Origin: Bdellovibrionales bacterium RIFOXYC1_FULL_37_79
GTDB lineage: Bacteria > Bdellovibrionota > Bacteriovoracia > Bacteriovoracales > Bacteriovoracaceae
Direction: 5' to 3'
NCBI GenBank assembly: GCA_001770015.1
Contig: MEQB01000074.1
Span: 1 to 37,441 of the forward strand
DNA: 37,441 bases
The notes beneath the pieces were generated by a model. It searched no databases. It saw only the letters and a list, made by a program, of their open reading frames with translations, and was not told where the DNA came from. Positions 16,821 through 24,896 of the stretch are shown one piece after another. Every line of letters begins with the position of its first letter. Positions within the stretch are counted from its first letter, which is position 1. A program made the translations under genes and the position numbers.

Positions 16821-17204
16821 TCAACGATCTTTAAGAATTTCACCCAGCACTTGCTTGGTTTTATCTGAAAAATTGATTGAGTTCCCCTTTAAAACATCTT
16901 TTAATTTTTCCACCGTATTGGTATTGGCGGGATCGTTTGGTGATTCGACAGGATCAGCAATTTCTTTTATGTCGCTTGAGTTGATAGGAGCCGGGATTGG
17001 CTCTTTTTTTATCTCATTTTTTTTTGCCTGATTAAGTTTTATCTTCTCCCTTATTTCACTGGGGGATAAATCAATTTTCACATCATTATTTCTTATAGCT
17101 TGCGGATTGGATTTCTCTTTTGGGTTATTAGACGCCCTGGCAGATGATACTCTCTTGACACCGGTATTTGGTAAACTAGGATCAAAACCACTAAATATTT
17201 TCAT
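16821..17204 (-). CDS. hydrophilic protein of unknown function
   Basis: A 127-residue protein rich in Lys, Asn, Ser and Pro, with no signal peptide or membrane segment. It is probably largely disordered, with short helices at LSPSEIREKIKLNQAKK and at the C-terminus (SDKTKQVLGEILKD). An in-frame ATG at 17249 exists, but it sits where transcription should start from a perfect TATAAT. The ATG at 17204 has GAGG six bases upstream, so I prefer it. No family recognised. The layout is loosely like small secreted or anti-sigma proteins, without real support. Confidence 0.6.
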   Translation of the reverse strand: MKIFSGFDPSLPNTGVKRVSSARASNNPKEKSNPQAIRNNDVKIDLSPSEIREKIKLNQAKKNEIKKEPIPAPINSSDIKEIADPVESPNDPANTNTVEKLKDVLKGNSINFSDKTKQVLGEILKDR

Positions 17205-17248
17205 CACTACCTCATTAAAGGATTGATTCTTATCAATTCTTACAATCA

Positions 17249-17584
17249 TTGTTATTATATATTCACTATCAGCTTTTTTTAATCAGGCAAAGAAATCATA
17301 GTTCAATCATTTATTTTTTAAATTATCAATTTCAAACAATTACCATTATCAAGGGAAAAATAGTTGTCACAAAAAATAATAGCAATAAATTTTCCTTATT
17401 ATCCCCTGATGTGAAAAATGCTTACATTGAACTTTTAAATTCAAGCGCTTGGTATATTTTGCCGAGTAGGAGGTACAAGTTAGATTTTAGGATTGAACTT
17501 AAACTCAATTCTGGTAAGCTAGTAGTTGACGTTATCGGTCGGATTCAAGTCGAAATGTCAGCTCAAAAAAGAATGTCTCTTTAA
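17249..17584 (+). other. open frame without a normal start, gene remnant or non-AUG gene
   Basis: A frame open for 111 codons whose only upstream starts are a TTG inside the promoter of the opposite gene and rarer ATT/ATA codons. From about 17340 the composition looks coding (FSLLSPDVKNAYIELLNSS, then YKLDFRIELKLNSGKL and VVDVIGRIQVEMSAQ). AAGGGA at about 17352 is followed by ATA and GTT but no usual start codon. It could be the 3' part of a decayed gene, or a small protein with an unusual start. Without homologues I cannot decide. Confidence 0.25.
17254..17259 (-). promoter_or_regulatory. -10 box of the gene at 16821-17204
   Basis: A perfect TATAAT on the minus strand, with a poor -35 candidate TTAAAA 17 bases upstream. 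It would start the transcript near 17247 and give a leader of about 43 bases to the ATG at 17204. Confidence 0.4.
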
Positions 17585-17596
17585 TAATTATTTTTG

Positions 17597-17652
17597 CTTG
17601 AACCTTCGCTGTACGTAAGCTCAAGAAGAACGTTAAGAGTAATCAAGGTTCA
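17597..17652 (+). repeat. inverted repeats in the leader of the lipoprotein gene at 17692
   Basis: TGAACCTT (17599-17606) and AAGGTTCA (17645-17652) are a perfect 8-base inverted repeat. CTTGA (17597-17601) can pair instead with TCAAG (17621-17625), so two mutually exclusive stems are possible. The element sits 40 bases before the start at 17692. No U-run follows, so it is not a simple terminator. Confidence 0.3.
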
Positions 17653-17691
17653 GACTTTCAAAGAAAACGACGTTTTTTTTGAGAGAGCAAC

Positions 17692-18369
17692 ATGAAGGTA
17701 TTAACCTATACAAAGAAACTGTTTACGCTTAGCTTAGTTTCCATTTCCCTCTTCCTTTTCTCCTGTAACGGAGTAGGGGTAAACCCAACCATTCCAGGAA
17801 TGAGCGGTCCCCATCTCTATCTGGCTCAGGACTTTGTGCGCATTGATGCAGTTTTTGAAAAGCTGCAAGTTATTGGTGGTGGTAGAATACCATTCGACGT
17901 ACTTGGATTAACCACATACCCAAACTCATTTTTGGAATTTGGTCCGGACGTTATAAGTGGCGGAACCTTGATCGCCATTCATCTGTCTTTGCAAGACGTC
18001 CTTTACGGACAAGATGGCATCAACCAACTTGATCCACAATCTCTACCCGATGGAAGACCACTTCCAGGTATTCAAGGTGGTAGATTACCAGCTATTGCTT
18101 TTAATGTTGAGTCCATTAACAATATGGGTTTCTACATTGGAACAAGAGTATTTGGAATCTGGTATCCCTTCCCTGCACTTAAAATCGGTGCAAACAACAT
18201 CGTTACGGCAAGATTTTATTCCGACGGCGTAAGATCTGGTAACATTTCACTGGTTGGACCTAATGACGAAGGTTCAGGAAGTGGTGTACTTCTACTCATT
18301 GATCTTGGCGACAAAACCAAGAGCTACTTGAAGAGCTACTACAAAAACTGGAAGAAAAATAACGAATAA
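17692..18369 (+). CDS. lipoprotein of unknown function, paralogue A
   Basis: A 225-residue lipoprotein with signal peptide and lipobox LFSC (Cys25). The mature part has three blocks shared with the next gene: PGMSGPHLYL near the N-terminus, LPDGRPLPGIQGGRLPAIAF in the middle, and ISLVGPNDEG then GVLLLIDLGD near the end, before a basic tail. It looks like a beta-rich domain. GAGAG precedes the ATG. A strong terminator at 18400-18433 closes the transcript. No family recognised. Confidence 0.8.
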   Translation: MKVLTYTKKLFTLSLVSISLFLFSCNGVGVNPTIPGMSGPHLYLAQDFVRIDAVFEKLQVIGGGRIPFDVLGLTTYPNSFLEFGPDVISGGTLIAIHLSLQDVLYGQDGINQLDPQSLPDGRPLPGIQGGRLPAIAFNVESINNMGFYIGTRVFGIWYPFPALKIGANNIVTARFYSDGVRSGNISLVGPNDEGSGSGVLLLIDLGDKTKSYLKSYYKNWKKNNE

Positions 18370-18399
18370 CTAAGCTATTTACTCGTTTTAACAGCCATG

Positions 18400-18433
18400 C
18401 CAGGCATCATCTTCCCATGATGCCTGGTTTTTT
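18400..18433 (+). terminator. strong intrinsic terminator
   Basis: CCAGGCATCAT (18400-18410) pairs perfectly with ATGATGCCTGG (18417-18427) around a 6-base loop and is followed by TTTTTT. It separates the two paralogous lipoprotein genes into different transcripts. Confidence 0.95.
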
Positions 18434-18503
18434 ATTATTACCAAATTTTTATTTCCAATTTCCGATAACTTCTTTGCAAAGGTTTGGACATGGAGGCCCA
18501 AAA

Positions 18504-19118
18504 ATGAAATTTTTTTTCACAACATTCAATCTTTTCATCTTTCTTACGCTGATCTCCTGCGGAAACAATAAAAATATTAGCATTGAAGGAATTGACGGGC
18601 CTTATATTTTGCTTAGCGACCAAACTCTGATTATGACCATGACTTTCAAAAATATCAAACAAGAATCGGAAGCCTCTTATAAACTACCCCAATTCCAAAA
18701 CGCTTACGTTGAAATTGGCCCATCTAATAACCAAGAACTCTCCATTACTTATAGATTTAATATCCTTGAACTCATCGAATTTGATGATGGCAAGCTACCA
18801 CTGATTAATCTTCCCGATGAGAGAGGTATTCCTGGTATGGTCGGAGGATCGCTTCCAGGTATTGACTTTGCTATTAACAATTTCGAATATTCATCACTTT
18901 ATCTGTCAGCTAATCATTTAGGTTTTTTTATCCCGGTTGCCAGTTTTGAAAAATTTTACTCAATGACCAGTTTTGATTATTTCATCAATAATAAAAAAGC
19001 AGGTTCCATTACCATGATTGGGAAAGAGCAAAACCATCATATCCCGGGAATTCTTCTCCTGCTTGATTTTGATCAGGACGTCAAGGATGATTTACTAACC
19101 TATTTTTCATCCAGATAG
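18504..19118 (+). CDS. lipoprotein of unknown function, paralogue B
   Basis: A 204-residue lipoprotein with lipobox LISC (Cys19). It aligns with the preceding gene product over its length: EGIDGPYILL, LPDERGIPGMVGGSLPGIDF, and ITMIGKEQ then GILLLLDFDQ match the corresponding blocks of paralogue A. A longer in-frame start at 18417 lies within the terminator hairpin and is rejected. GGAGG precedes the ATG at 18504 and the signal peptide begins there. It abuts the end of the convergent gene with no gap. Likely an ancient tandem duplication. Confidence 0.8.
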   Translation: MKFFFTTFNLFIFLTLISCGNNKNISIEGIDGPYILLSDQTLIMTMTFKNIKQESEASYKLPQFQNAYVEIGPSNNQELSITYRFNILELIEFDDGKLPLINLPDERGIPGMVGGSLPGIDFAINNFEYSSLYLSANHLGFFIPVASFEKFYSMTSFDYFINNKKAGSITMIGKEQNHHIPGILLLLDFDQDVKDDLLTYFSSR

Positions 19119-20639
19119 TTAATCCTTTAAAATAAAAATTTGCCACCTGAAATGGGTCTTTTCTGAATTTTCCAGCTTGATATATTGCGGCTTTTCCTTG
19201 TTTTCAAAATCATTAAGTACATAAAATTTTTCCCCAATGACTGCCTGTAGATTAAAAAGCCCCTGATGTTTATCCGTATCCATTAAATATTTTAAAAACT
19301 TAAGCCGCACCGGCTCCTGCTGGGACCCCAATTTATCCAATGACAACATATCCAACAAGGCAGTCCTGGAATAATAGTCTTTTAAATTTTCATCATATTT
19401 TTTGATCGTTTCCTCTGTAAAAGGATAATCTTTGGCAAAAACATTCATATCAATACCCAGTATACTTAATGTTCTTTCTTCCCTAAGTTTGATTTTACTT
19501 TCAAACTCGCTGAGTTTTACTTCCTTAACTTCCTTCTCTATCACCTTGACCACCACTGGTATTGGTGCAGGCTTTAAAGAAGGCACCGGCAAAGGAGTTG
19601 GGGTTGGCTCCTCCATGATTTTTTCTATGGCTACAACCTTCGGTGATGGTTTTTGGGGTTCCTCGACTGGCTTGATCGCAAATAAAAAATCACCCAGTCC
19701 TTTTTCATCATACTCTCTTAAGGCTCCCCGTAAAAACAACTCCCCTTCAATATATCTGGATTGATTGGCAACATTCCTCCTGAAAATTACTGGAAAAATA
19801 TTTTTAAGCCAGTATTCTTTTGATTCAAAATCTTTAAAAAGAGTAACAAACCGATCCATACAACCAATCCCGTATCCTTCCTGGTCAATAATATTCATAA
19901 CATTTGAGGTTTTTAATATTCTTGCCATCTCCGGTATATAAGAAAGCCCATAAATGAAATCGGTTTCACTGCATAATTGAACAATTAATCTTCTACTATC
20001 CTGACAAATTTTTTTACCAGTATCCAGATTTACACAATTTGTTTTATCCTTACACCAAAGACTTCTCCACCTCAAAAGAGAATCATCATTAATTAAGGTA
20101 ATTTCATGTTTATTGAATGCATCCACGTATAGAGGACGCAGCCTCTTTAAAAATTTTTGCATTTCATTGCTTTGAGGCCGACATTGGTCAAATAAATCTT
20201 CCCACTTGGTGGAGCAGACATCCTTATCCCCACTTCTTTTTAAAACATCATCATATTCCTTCAACGTTTCAAACAAATAACTGATAGATAATAATCGAAA
20301 TATATACCGCAAATACGCTGCATGTTTAGTGATGATGGAATTGGGGCAGCGAGAAACGTTTAGCAGCTCAGGGAAAAAAACAAATTCCAATAAATTCAAA
20401 TGCTCTGGATAAAAAAAATTGACGGCGTCCTGCTCTACCAGACTCTGTTGGAAAAATATTTTTTTGGTATTTTTATCCACATCAATCAAGGGATCAAAGG
20501 GGAGAACAAAATCATCAATAATATATTCCCCTGGCACTATTTCGTTAAAGTAATCATCTGCTTGTGCATGGATTGAATGATGGCCCAATATGATTAATAA
20601 AGACCAAGTGATTATTAAAAGTGTTTTTATAAAAAACAT
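19119..20639 (-). CDS. large secreted protein with Pro-rich linker, unknown function
   Basis: A 506-residue protein with a signal peptide (hydrophobic at about 4-20, cleavage near IHAQA). The N-terminal domain (about 28-320) has several cysteines, including SRCPNS, KDVCST, DQCRP, WCKDKTNC, KICQD and QLCSE, which suggests periplasmic disulphides. A linker rich in Pro, Val and Lys (about 325-367, PTPTPLPVPSLKPAPIPV) leads to a second domain of about 135 residues. It follows DctM by 21 bases in the same direction and may be co-transcribed with the TRAP genes. No family recognised. Confidence 0.75.
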   Translation of the reverse strand: MFFIKTLLIITWSLLIILGHHSIHAQADDYFNEIVPGEYIIDDFVLPFDPLIDVDKNTKKIFFQQSLVEQDAVNFFYPEHLNLLEFVFFPELLNVSRCPNSIITKHAAYLRYIFRLLSISYLFETLKEYDDVLKRSGDKDVCSTKWEDLFDQCRPQSNEMQKFLKRLRPLYVDAFNKHEITLINDDSLLRWRSLWCKDKTNCVNLDTGKKICQDSRRLIVQLCSETDFIYGLSYIPEMARILKTSNVMNIIDQEGYGIGCMDRFVTLFKDFESKEYWLKNIFPVIFRRNVANQSRYIEGELFLRGALREYDEKGLGDFLFAIKPVEEPQKPSPKVVAIEKIMEEPTPTPLPVPSLKPAPIPVVVKVIEKEVKEVKLSEFESKIKLREERTLSILGIDMNVFAKDYPFTEETIKKYDENLKDYYSRTALLDMLSLDKLGSQQEPVRLKFLKYLMDTDKHQGLFNLQAVIGEKFYVLNDFENKEKPQYIKLENSEKTHFRWQIFILKD

Positions 20640-20660
20640 TTCTTTGCAATTCCTAAAATC

Positions 20661-21923
20661 TTATTCCACCCAAAAAAGGCTCAGTTTAGGTATATATGTT
20701 ATAATCATAAGCACCAAAAGTGAAAGAATTAAAAAAGGTACCGACGCCTTGTACAGTGATGTCACGGATTTTTTAAATCTAAAACTGGAAATAAATAAAT
20801 TAATACCCACAGGAGGTGTAATATAGCCAATTTCCAAATTAAGTAAAAAGATAATGGCCAGGTGAATTGGATGAACATCAAATTCCAAGGCGATAGGGAT
20901 AATCAGGGGGACCACTACGACAATAGCACTGAAAATATCCATCAAACATCCAACTATCAATAAAAAGATATTTAAGAAAAATAGAAACTGATATTTATTA
21001 GTTAAAAACTGTCTCATCAAATCCAATATTTTCATGGGCACTTCTTCATCCACCAAATAATTGGTAAGTCCGAGAGCACAACATAAAATCAGCAAAATCC
21101 CTCCCACCAAACTCATGCTATCAAGAATTACTCTGGGAATATCCTTAAAAAAATCCAGATCTTTGTAAATGAAACACTCCACCACTAAAACGTAGAAACA
21201 AGTAAAGGCAGCCGCCTCTGAAACCGTAACAAATCCTCCATAAATACTAAGCAACACGCCAAAGGGTAGTAAAACTTCAAAGAAACCAGCCCGCAGTGAC
21301 GAGAGCAGTTCCATCACTGAGAAATGCCGTTTCTCCCGGGTTTTAGGCCCATTAATTACCGACCATAAGGATAATACAATAATCAAAATAATCCCGGGCA
21401 GGACTCCAGCTTTGAACAATTTATCAATATCCACTTTAGCCACCAGGCCATATAAAATAATTGGCAAGCTTGGCGCAAATAATAACCCCAAAGATCCAGA
21501 AGAAGTTATCAATCCCAAAGAAAATTTTTCCTTATAGCCCTCTTTTTCTAAAATAGGATATAACAATCCGCCTAACGCAATAATCGTAACCCCGCTTGCC
21601 CCAGTAAAGGCGGTAAAAAAAGCGCAGACTACCAAACTAACAATGGCTACCCCGCCTGGTAACCATCCAAATGCTGCTTCTGCAAATTTAAGCAATCTTT
21701 TGGGTGCACCTGATTCCGCCATCATGTAACCAGCAAACGTAAAAAGAGGTATGGTAATAAGGGTTGGAGCAGAAGAAATTCGATAAACTTCAACGGCTAC
21801 CGCAGATACTTCTACACCGGCCATAGTAAAAAGCGACAAAGCTGCCAGCGACATGACAACAAACAGTGGCGTTCCCAACATCGCACAAAACAAAATCCCG
21901 ATAAAAACCAATACTGCTAACAT
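20661..21923 (-). CDS. dctM: TRAP transporter large membrane subunit (DctM family)
   Basis: The 420-residue transport-forming subunit of a tripartite ATP-independent periplasmic transporter, with about 12 hydrophobic segments. Family motifs visible are PLFTFAGYMMAESGAPKRL, FTGASGVTIIALGGLLYP, ITSSGSLGLLFAPSLP, and near the end EIGYITPPVGINLF. It overlaps the DctQ gene by 7 bases, with GAGGA before the ATG. The subunit uses a Na+ gradient in characterised members. The substrate is not predictable. Confidence 0.94.
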   Translation of the reverse strand: MLAVLVFIGILFCAMLGTPLFVVMSLAALSLFTMAGVEVSAVAVEVYRISSAPTLITIPLFTFAGYMMAESGAPKRLLKFAEAAFGWLPGGVAIVSLVVCAFFTAFTGASGVTIIALGGLLYPILEKEGYKEKFSLGLITSSGSLGLLFAPSLPIILYGLVAKVDIDKLFKAGVLPGIILIIVLSLWSVINGPKTREKRHFSVMELLSSLRAGFFEVLLPFGVLLSIYGGFVTVSEAAAFTCFYVLVVECFIYKDLDFFKDIPRVILDSMSLVGGILLILCCALGLTNYLVDEEVPMKILDLMRQFLTNKYQFLFFLNIFLLIVGCLMDIFSAIVVVVPLIIPIALEFDVHPIHLAIIFLLNLEIGYITPPVGINLFISSFRFKKSVTSLYKASVPFLILSLLVLMIITYIPKLSLFWVE

Positions 21924-22426
21924 GATTCATCCTCATTATTTTTGAACAAGGAATTAAGTAATTGATTAAAAAATCTATAGGCGATCAGTGAAAAACCAAA
22001 TGGAATGATAAAAACCAACGCCCCACTATGAATTCCCAAAAATTGTGGTTTACCAAACTCTAATTCAACTTTAAAAAAAACATATGAGGCATAAATCAAC
22101 CAGACCAGTGTGGCCAACGAAACACAAATGATGATTCGAGAAACTCCCTTTTTCACTCTTTTTAAACTATTATTTTCAAGATATTTTGAAACTATATCAA
22201 TCCCTACATGCGTTCCTCTTCCCGTAGCTATCACCCCCCCCAGGAAGGTACACAAAAAAACCAAATGCCTTACCAGAGGATCAATCCACATCACCGCTAA
22301 ATCAACCCAGCGACATATTATATTTAAAAGCGCCAGCAACAAAATTAAAATAATTGAAACCACTAATCCAGCCGAACTGATTTTTTCAACGATTTTATCA
22401 AACTGATTAAATAATCTTAAAACCAT
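21917..22426 (-). CDS. dctQ: TRAP transporter small membrane subunit (DctQ family)
   Basis: A 169-residue protein with four hydrophobic segments (about 18-36, 50-68, 93-112, 136-156) and the family pattern NIICRWVDLAVMWIDPLVRHLVFLCTFLGGVIATGRGTHVGID (about residues 34-76), including the conserved GRGTHVGID. It partners DctM in the membrane. The gene starts 10 bases after the dctP stop and overlaps dctM. Confidence 0.9.
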   Translation of the reverse strand: MVLRLFNQFDKIVEKISSAGLVVSIILILLLALLNIICRWVDLAVMWIDPLVRHLVFLCTFLGGVIATGRGTHVGIDIVSKYLENNSLKRVKKGVSRIIICVSLATLVWLIYASYVFFKVELEFGKPQFLGIHSGALVFIIPFGFSLIAYRFFNQLLNSLFKNNEDESC

Positions 22427-22436
22427 GATTTATCCG

Positions 22437-23408
22437 TTAAATATTTTTACTGAAAATTTCTATAACCTTCTTAGATAAAACTTTTCCCTCCAGGTCTTTT
22501 ATTACTTGCGCCCTGATCAGGTTGCTTTTTTTAATATCATCTTTTGAAAATTCGACAAATTCCATACCGGTTGATTTCATCGCCTCCAGCGCTTCTTTAC
22601 TTTCTTCAACCGTTTTTTTATTCACTTCATCTGAAAATTGAAAACAAATCTCTTTCACTTTGGCCTGGTATTTGGCAGGAACTTTATTCCAGGCTTTTTT
22701 ATCAATTAAAAAAGCTCCCATCGAAAAAGCGATAGGAAAATTAATCAGATAATTAACTTTAGTATTCCATTGAACCGCCAGGATTGCCATTGGCGGCGCA
22801 TAAGTTGCCTCCAATATTCCAGTTTGAAGCGACGTTAAGACATCCGTCATTGCCAGCGGTACACCCACCAGCCCTAAGTTGGAGATCAAGGTAGAAACCA
22901 GCTTGTCGCCCTCCCATAGCCATATCTTCATTCCCTTCATTCCCTCGATACTGGAGGCTTTTTTCTTGGAAATAAAATACACTTTACCCAATTCATAAAA
23001 ACCAAGATTGATAAATCCGTTTTTTTCAAACCCACTATTAAAATAATCCGTCATTTTTTTAAGCGTTTGGGAAGCCTTGTTGTGATCATCAAAAAAGGTA
23101 AAAGGCACTTCCATAATTCTTACATCACTATATATCTCGGAGAGCGTTTTTCCGGTAAAAATTCCGCCATGTAATTGACCCACCCGGATTTTACGAAGAA
23201 CATCGCTCTCATCACCTTGAGCACCACCATAATAAACCTTAATCTTCACCTCACCATTAGTGGCAACATCCACAGCCTTGATAATTTTCTTCAGATACTT
23301 GGCCCAAGTAGTGCCATCCGGAGCAAGAATACCTACTTTTAAATCAACCGCCAGAGCCGAATTAAGCATCAACCAACATATGATAACACTCATTTTTATC
23401 TTCATCAT
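22437..23408 (-). CDS. dctP: TRAP transporter periplasmic binding protein (DctP family)
   Basis: A 323-residue periplasmic protein with a signal peptide ending at SALA-VDLKVG. Family features are LAPDGTTWAKYLKK, the YYGGAQGDESDVLRKIRVGQLHGGIFTG block, and the helix LTSLQTGILEATYAPPMA followed by VQWNTKVNYLIN, which lines the ligand pocket. The organic-acid Arg is in the region of MKIWLWEGDKL, where the usual R is missing, so the ligand may not be a simple carboxylate. GAGGAG precedes the start. The upstream gene tatT is 11 bases away. Confidence 0.9.
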   Translation of the reverse strand: MMKIKMSVIICWLMLNSALAVDLKVGILAPDGTTWAKYLKKIIKAVDVATNGEVKIKVYYGGAQGDESDVLRKIRVGQLHGGIFTGKTLSEIYSDVRIMEVPFTFFDDHNKASQTLKKMTDYFNSGFEKNGFINLGFYELGKVYFISKKKASSIEGMKGMKIWLWEGDKLVSTLISNLGLVGVPLAMTDVLTSLQTGILEATYAPPMAILAVQWNTKVNYLINFPIAFSMGAFLIDKKAWNKVPAKYQAKVKEICFQFSDEVNKKTVEESKEALEAMKSTGMEFVEFSKDDIKKSNLIRAQVIKDLEGKVLSKKVIEIFSKNI

Positions 23409-23419
23409 ATCAACTCCTC

Positions 23420-24394
23420 TTAAAATAAATTTTTCTCAAACTTTTCAATTAAATTAAATTTTTCAATCGCAACAATCTGGTAAATTCGATATTTTTTATC
23501 TCCCAGCAAAGATTTGTCTGGTGTTTTAGTCGGCTCCCATTTTTTTTCTTTTTTCATTTTCGCCCTTGCTTCATTTAAGAATTTTTTTTCAGCCCGATAA
23601 CCTTCTTTATCACCGTTTGGAATTAGATAATGTTCCATATACATGACCCGAGCAAGCCAGTTATGTGGATATTTTTCGATTGTTTTTTTAAAAATTTCCT
23701 TGCCCAGTTCGGGATTGCCTCCCAACATTTTTGGTCGAGATGCCTCGTATGCCCCGTAATACATTCCACAAGCTCCCAAATTCATATCTGGTTTATTTTT
23801 ACAAACCCAATCGTACATATCCTTAGCCAGGGGAGCATACGCCACCAGTTTCATATCATCCTTTTGCAAATTAATCAGCGCACTCAAAGCCTGTGCAAAA
23901 TACATCACACCTTCCAAATCACGGGTGTTATTACCTAACTGAGCATTTAAAAAATCAATGATACCATCTTTATTTTTAGAGACCTTTATAAGATCATCCA
24001 ATTCAAATCCTTGCCCCTTAAAAAACAACATACCGTATTGGACCGCTTGGGAATAATTATAAATAGCCTGCATCTTCTCTTGGCTATCTTCAGCCTCGGT
24101 AAATTTATCTGCCAAATAATCCGTTTCATTTATTAAAAATGCACAGGCCGTATATCCCTTGATCAGTGTAACCAATATTTCAGGATCTTCTCTCTTCAAA
24201 GACCATATCGCTTCGGCCAATTTCAGTGATGGCATGGTTCCTTGTTTAAAATTGGCATAATTGATCTCTTCCTCGCTCATAAAAGAAGCTTCATACAAAA
24301 CATCCGAAAAAGGCCCCAACACTACCTTGTTTCGCATACTAGAGCATGAAATCAGGATCAATAACAAAAAAAATTTCACACAGGACTTAAACAT
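23420..24394 (-). CDS. TRAP-associated TPR lipoprotein (TatT family)
   Basis: A 324-residue lipoprotein with lipobox LISC (Cys17). It is all-helical, and the signature GACGMYYGAYEASRPKMLGGNPELGKEIFKKTIEKYP matches TatT (TPAT) proteins, known from Treponema Tp0956, which bind DctP through a TPR scaffold and may carry hydrophobic ligands. It opens the operon and lies 11 bases from dctP. GAGGAG is 8 bases before the ATG. Its presence identifies this as a TPAT-TRAP system. Confidence 0.85.
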   Translation of the reverse strand: MFKSCVKFFLLLILISCSSMRNKVVLGPFSDVLYEASFMSEEEINYANFKQGTMPSLKLAEAIWSLKREDPEILVTLIKGYTACAFLINETDYLADKFTEAEDSQEKMQAIYNYSQAVQYGMLFFKGQGFELDDLIKVSKNKDGIIDFLNAQLGNNTRDLEGVMYFAQALSALINLQKDDMKLVAYAPLAKDMYDWVCKNKPDMNLGACGMYYGAYEASRPKMLGGNPELGKEIFKKTIEKYPHNWLARVMYMEHYLIPNGDKEGYRAEKKFLNEARAKMKKEKKWEPTKTPDKSLLGDKKYRIYQIVAIEKFNLIEKFEKNLF

Positions 24395-24429
24395 ACAGAT
24401 AACTCCTCATCTGTTTAATGAAAGTAAGT

Positions 24430-24435
24430 ATTATA
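24430..24435 (-). promoter_or_regulatory. -10 box of the TPAT-TRAP operon
   Basis: A perfect TATAAT on the minus strand, starting a transcript near 24424 with a leader of about 30 bases. No good -35 box is found 16-18 bases upstream, so an activator may be needed. A small palindrome TAGTG-N6-CACTA (24478-24493) lies upstream. Confidence 0.4.
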
Positions 24436-24508
24436 GGTATTAATGATCATAATCTGCCATAAATTTCAGTTATTTACTAGTGAAATACCACTAAATGATA
24501 TTGCCCCA

Positions 24509-24536
24509 TTGAACTTACTCGAAACTATGTTATTAT
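24509..24536 (+). promoter_or_regulatory. sigma70-like promoter of the small gene at 24678
   Basis: TTGAAC (24509-24514) and TATTAT (24531-24536) with a 16-base spacer. The transcript would start near 24543, giving an untranslated leader of about 135 bases before 24678. Confidence 0.5.
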
Positions 24537-24555
24537 AGTATTCTACACCAAATGC

Positions 24556-24606
24556 AAGGAGCATCCATTGTTTAATTGTACAGTGTATTTGAGTGATCTA
24601 GTCTGA
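24556..24606 (+). other. possible 12-codon leader ORF with repeated ribosome-binding site
   Basis: AAGGAGCAT occurs here (24556-24564) and again directly before the small gene (about 24665). The first copy is followed six bases after AAGGAG by TTG (24568), opening 12 codons (MFNCTVYLSDLV) ending in TGA at 24604-24606. Downstream, TGTTAA and TTAACA can pair with an 11-base loop. This could be a leader peptide or a chance event. Confidence 0.25.
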
Positions 24607-24677
24607 TTTGTTAAAACTTTGCTTCTTAACACAATCTGCTGGACAGTCAAAATTTAAAAAACGTTAAGGAGCATATT

Positions 24678-24884
24678 ATGGAAACCAATAACCCAACTTC
24701 TAATTTAAAAACCAAATTACCCATGGCAGAAAACCACGTTATAGATTCTACCTTTCCTAGCAAAACCACCAGTTTGAGGCCGACCCGTTCAATCATACCC
24801 CCCAGAAGTCTTTACCGCACGGGAATTAAAACCACTGTCAATCCCCCCAAGGATGGTGAGCTTTTTAAAAAAGAAGAAGAATAA
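24678..24884 (+). CDS. small Pro/Thr/Lys-rich protein, unknown function
   Basis: A 68-residue protein, polar, with a basic Pro-rich centre (SLRPTRSIIPPRSLYRTGIK) and an acidic/lysine tail, with no membrane segment. It is probably disordered or binds nucleic acid or acidic partners. The perfect AAGGAG seven bases before the ATG and the upstream promoter argue that it is real. It stands alone, convergent with the gene ending at 24897. Confidence 0.6.
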   Translation: METNNPTSNLKTKLPMAENHVIDSTFPSKTTSLRPTRSIIPPRSLYRTGIKTTVNPPKDGELFKKEEE

Positions 24885-24896
24885 TCATACTGGCTT

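Noticed and set aside
16807-16850. Possible bidirectional terminator between the phosphoesterase and the convergent gene
   Set aside because: The repeated GATCTT is direct, not inverted, so no hairpin forms.
18417-18503. N-terminal extension of the second paralogous lipoprotein
   Set aside because: It starts within the terminator hairpin; a good ribosome-binding site and signal peptide start at 18504.
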